The notes beneath the pieces are model-generated. The model made no database searches. It was given only the letters and a program-made list of their open reading frames with translations, and was not told the origin of the DNA. A DNA stretch of 8,205 nt from Kocuria sp. (GTDB taxonomy: Bacteria; Actinomycetota; Actinomycetes; Actinomycetales; Micrococcaceae): positions 1 to 8,205 of the forward strand of contig JAKDKI010000081.1 in assembly GCA_030453435.1 (NCBI GenBank). The letters run 5' to 3'. How positions within the stretch are numbered: the first letter of the stretch is position 1; each line of letters opens with the position of its first letter. The translations under genes and the position numbers were made by a program. This document shows positions 7,245 to 8,205 of this stretch, in pieces.

Positions 7245-7250
7245 TAGCGT
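7245..7250 (+). promoter_or_regulatory. Candidate -10 element (TAGCGT) for the orphan membrane protein
   Basis: TAGCGT fits TANNNT and would start transcription near 7257, about 21 nt before GTG 7278. TTGAGC at 7231-7236 is only 8 nt upstream and cannot be the paired -35; the correctly spaced TTCCGG (7222-7227) is weak. The rest of the 107-nt gap holds a small CGGCT/AGCCG stem (7203-7207 with 7211-7215) without a T tail. Confidence 0.45.
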
Positions 7251-7267
7251 GGCGACCGTCACCGAAC

Positions 7268-7272
7268 GGAGG
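7268..7272 (+). promoter_or_regulatory. Ribosome binding site deciding the GTG 7278 start
   Basis: GGAGG ends 5 nt before GTG 7278. The ATG at 7273 abuts this site directly and is in a different frame, so it is not the start. Confidence 0.75.
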
Positions 7273-7277
7273 ATGTT

Positions 7278-8081
7278 GTGGCGTTCTTGAAGCAAACGGC
7301 CGAGGTGCTGTCCTGGCACGGTGTGATCTTCCTGGTGGCCACGGCCATCGTCTCCTGGGTTGGTACCGCGGAGATGACACCGGATCATGATCTCGATTCG
7401 TGGCTCACCTATGCTCCGTTGCTGGGCCCCGCGGTGACCGGTGTTTGGTACGGGGCTCGTTCAGGAATCGTCAAGACCGAGATGACCTTACCCTGGCGCA
7501 TGGTCGTCCAATGTTTCGTACCACTATTACCGGTCTCTATCGTCAGCGGCCTGGCTACCGCACACGCGCTTCCGCCTGAAGACCCCGCTGCGTGGTCACC
7601 GCACTACCTGTGGGGATCGGGGGACCCCTTCATATTCGTCACCGCCACGGCAATAGCCATCTACGGCATGGGATGGATATTCGGATTCATGACCATTGGG
7701 GCGCCTTTCCTCGCGGTGCGTGACCCCAAGGCACTCCTGACCGGTCGGGAAAACCCCGACAAGACGGCATCTCCCGCAGCTCGGCTCACCGCCGCCATTG
7801 TTGGGGCATGCTTGCTGATCACCATGCCCGCAAGCACCCTTGTCGCGGTGGGCATGGAAGCCCTCGATGTCGGTGTGTGGGACGTCGACATTCCGGAAAC
7901 CTTTGCCAAGGCATCCGGTGTCCTGACCGGCAGCGGAGACAGCGGGGGATGGGTGGCACTGGCTGCCGGAATGGTCCTTCTCGCTCTGCTCGCAATTCTG
8001 GTGCTGTTCGGCGCGCTCTCTAGACGGCACACCAAGCCCGATGAGCGGGGCGAGCGGCTCGCCCACACGCTGGCATTGTAA
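7278..8081 (+). CDS. Multi-helix membrane protein of unknown function
   Basis: I do not recognise a family. The 267-residue protein has about five clear hydrophobic segments near 12-29, 76-97, 115-140, 170-193 and 224-247, with a weaker one at 44-58. A short cytosolic-looking basic and acidic tail (SRRHTKPDERGER, 248-260) ends the protein. The loop between segments 1 and 2 is acidic (MTPDHDLDSW), as is the loop at 196-210. No catalytic or transport motif stands out. GTG 7278 has a good ribosome site and a TANNNT promoter-like element, so it is probably its own transcription unit. It carries more codons that are rare in high-GC actinobacteria than its neighbours: TTA at residues 71 and 84, CTA at 83, ATA at 119, 126 and 134, and AGA at 249. 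This may mean weak selection, a lineage-specific gene, or transfer. Confidence 0.85.
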   Translation: MAFLKQTAEVLSWHGVIFLVATAIVSWVGTAEMTPDHDLDSWLTYAPLLGPAVTGVWYGARSGIVKTEMTLPWRMVVQCFVPLLPVSIVSGLATAHALPPEDPAAWSPHYLWGSGDPFIFVTATAIAIYGMGWIFGFMTIGAPFLAVRDPKALLTGRENPDKTASPAARLTAAIVGACLLITMPASTLVAVGMEALDVGVWDVDIPETFAKASGVLTGSGDSGGWVALAAGMVLLALLAILVLFGALSRRHTKPDERGERLAHTLAL

Positions 8082-8082
8082 C

Positions 8083-8102
8083 GCTCAGAATACATTCTGC
8101 GC
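8083..8102. repeat. 20-bp imperfect palindrome after the orphan membrane protein gene
   Basis: CAGAAT (8086-8091) and ATTCTG (8094-8099) are exact inverted repeats around AC. After one mismatch (8085/8100) the symmetry continues for GC/GC at the outer ends. It begins 2 nt after the TAA stop. The two-base centre suits a dimeric DNA-binding site better than an RNA hairpin, but no regulator is implied by the context. Confidence 0.5.
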
Positions 8103-8106
8103 ACAG

Positions 8107-8140
8107 AAAAGCGGCCCCGCTGCGGATGGGTGCGGGCCGC
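8107..8140 (-). terminator. Intrinsic terminator for a minus-strand gene entering from the right
   Basis: Read on the minus strand, GCGGCCC (8140-8134) pairs with GGGCCGC (8117-8111), with two further GC pairs past a one-base bulge, and is followed by TTTT (8110-8107). This is the classical GC-stem plus U-run form. In the plus direction no T-run follows, so it mainly serves the converging gene, although the stem may also slow plus-strand transcription. Confidence 0.75.
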
Positions 8141-8157
8141 GTGCCGGGCCGCGGGGT

Positions 8158-8205
8158 TCAGGGCGCGGGCGGAGCCCGCCGTCTTGTCCACGGCGCTGGG
8201 CGTGG
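8158..8205 (-). CDS. Probable C-terminal end of a minus-strand gene (15 codons and stop)
   Basis: On the minus strand the phase starting at base 8205 reads PRPAPWTRRRAPPAP and stops at TGA (plus 8158-8160). The stop is 17 nt before the stem of the intrinsic terminator, the expected distance for the end of a gene. The tail is Pro- and Arg-rich, compatible with a cytosolic tail after a last membrane helix. From memory of Micrococcales gene order, a D-alanyl-D-alanine carboxypeptidase lies near here, but 15 residues cannot show that. Another minus-strand phase has higher G/C at third positions, but it runs through the terminator and far into the gene at 7278, so it is less likely. Confidence 0.35.
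   Translation of the reverse strand, partial: PRPAPWTRRRAPPAP

Noticed and set aside
7661..8191. Minus-strand open frame of 176 codons at the right end
   Set aside because: It crosses the minus-strand intrinsic terminator and runs antisense to the gene at 7278-8081. Its high third-position GC near 8150-8200 is interesting, but there is no domain support.

Overview
The window is a high-GC actinobacterial chromosome segment with ordinary housekeeping content. The serine hydroxymethyltransferase tail, the strong G/C bias at third codon positions, the GTG starts, the TANNNT-type -10 elements and the gene order (glyA-folD, then xth-trpS-2H phosphoesterase-YihY) all suggest Micrococcales, most likely a Micrococcaceae member. 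The genus cannot be settled from this sequence. No phage, transposon, CRISPR array, tRNA or rRNA was found. No intergenic gap exceeds about 120 bases.

Layout. Positions 1-1119 hold the one-carbon pair: the 3' end of glyA and complete folD, 2 nt apart, both on +. A GC-rich hairpin (about 1163-1203) lies between folD and the convergent minus-strand gene for a 14-helix DHA2-type MFS drug exporter (1215-2672). A 120-bp divergent spacer separates the exporter from a small two-helix membrane protein of unknown function (2793-3326). Then come exodeoxyribonuclease III (xth, 3396-4235), a strong inverted repeat (4253-4303), tryptophanyl-tRNA synthetase (trpS, 4350-5378), a 2H phosphoesterase of the 2'-5' RNA ligase type (5430-5987), and a YihY/BrkB membrane protein (5974-7170) whose start overlaps the phosphoesterase stop by 14 nt. 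A separately promoted, unrecognised multi-helix membrane protein follows (7278-8081). At the right edge a minus-strand intrinsic terminator (8107-8140) indicates another gene arriving from the right; its last 15 codons are probably 8205-8158.

How the genes work together. GlyA and FolD are consecutive steps in folate one-carbon metabolism: serine to glycine plus 5,10-methylene-THF, then to 10-formyl-THF. The remaining genes are functionally mixed (DNA repair, translation, RNA end chemistry, membrane proteins). Only the phosphoesterase-YihY pair looks translationally coupled. I see no undescribed multi-gene system. The best leads are the two unrecognised membrane proteins, the overlapping phosphoesterase/YihY pair, and the inverted repeats at 4253-4303 and 8083-8102.
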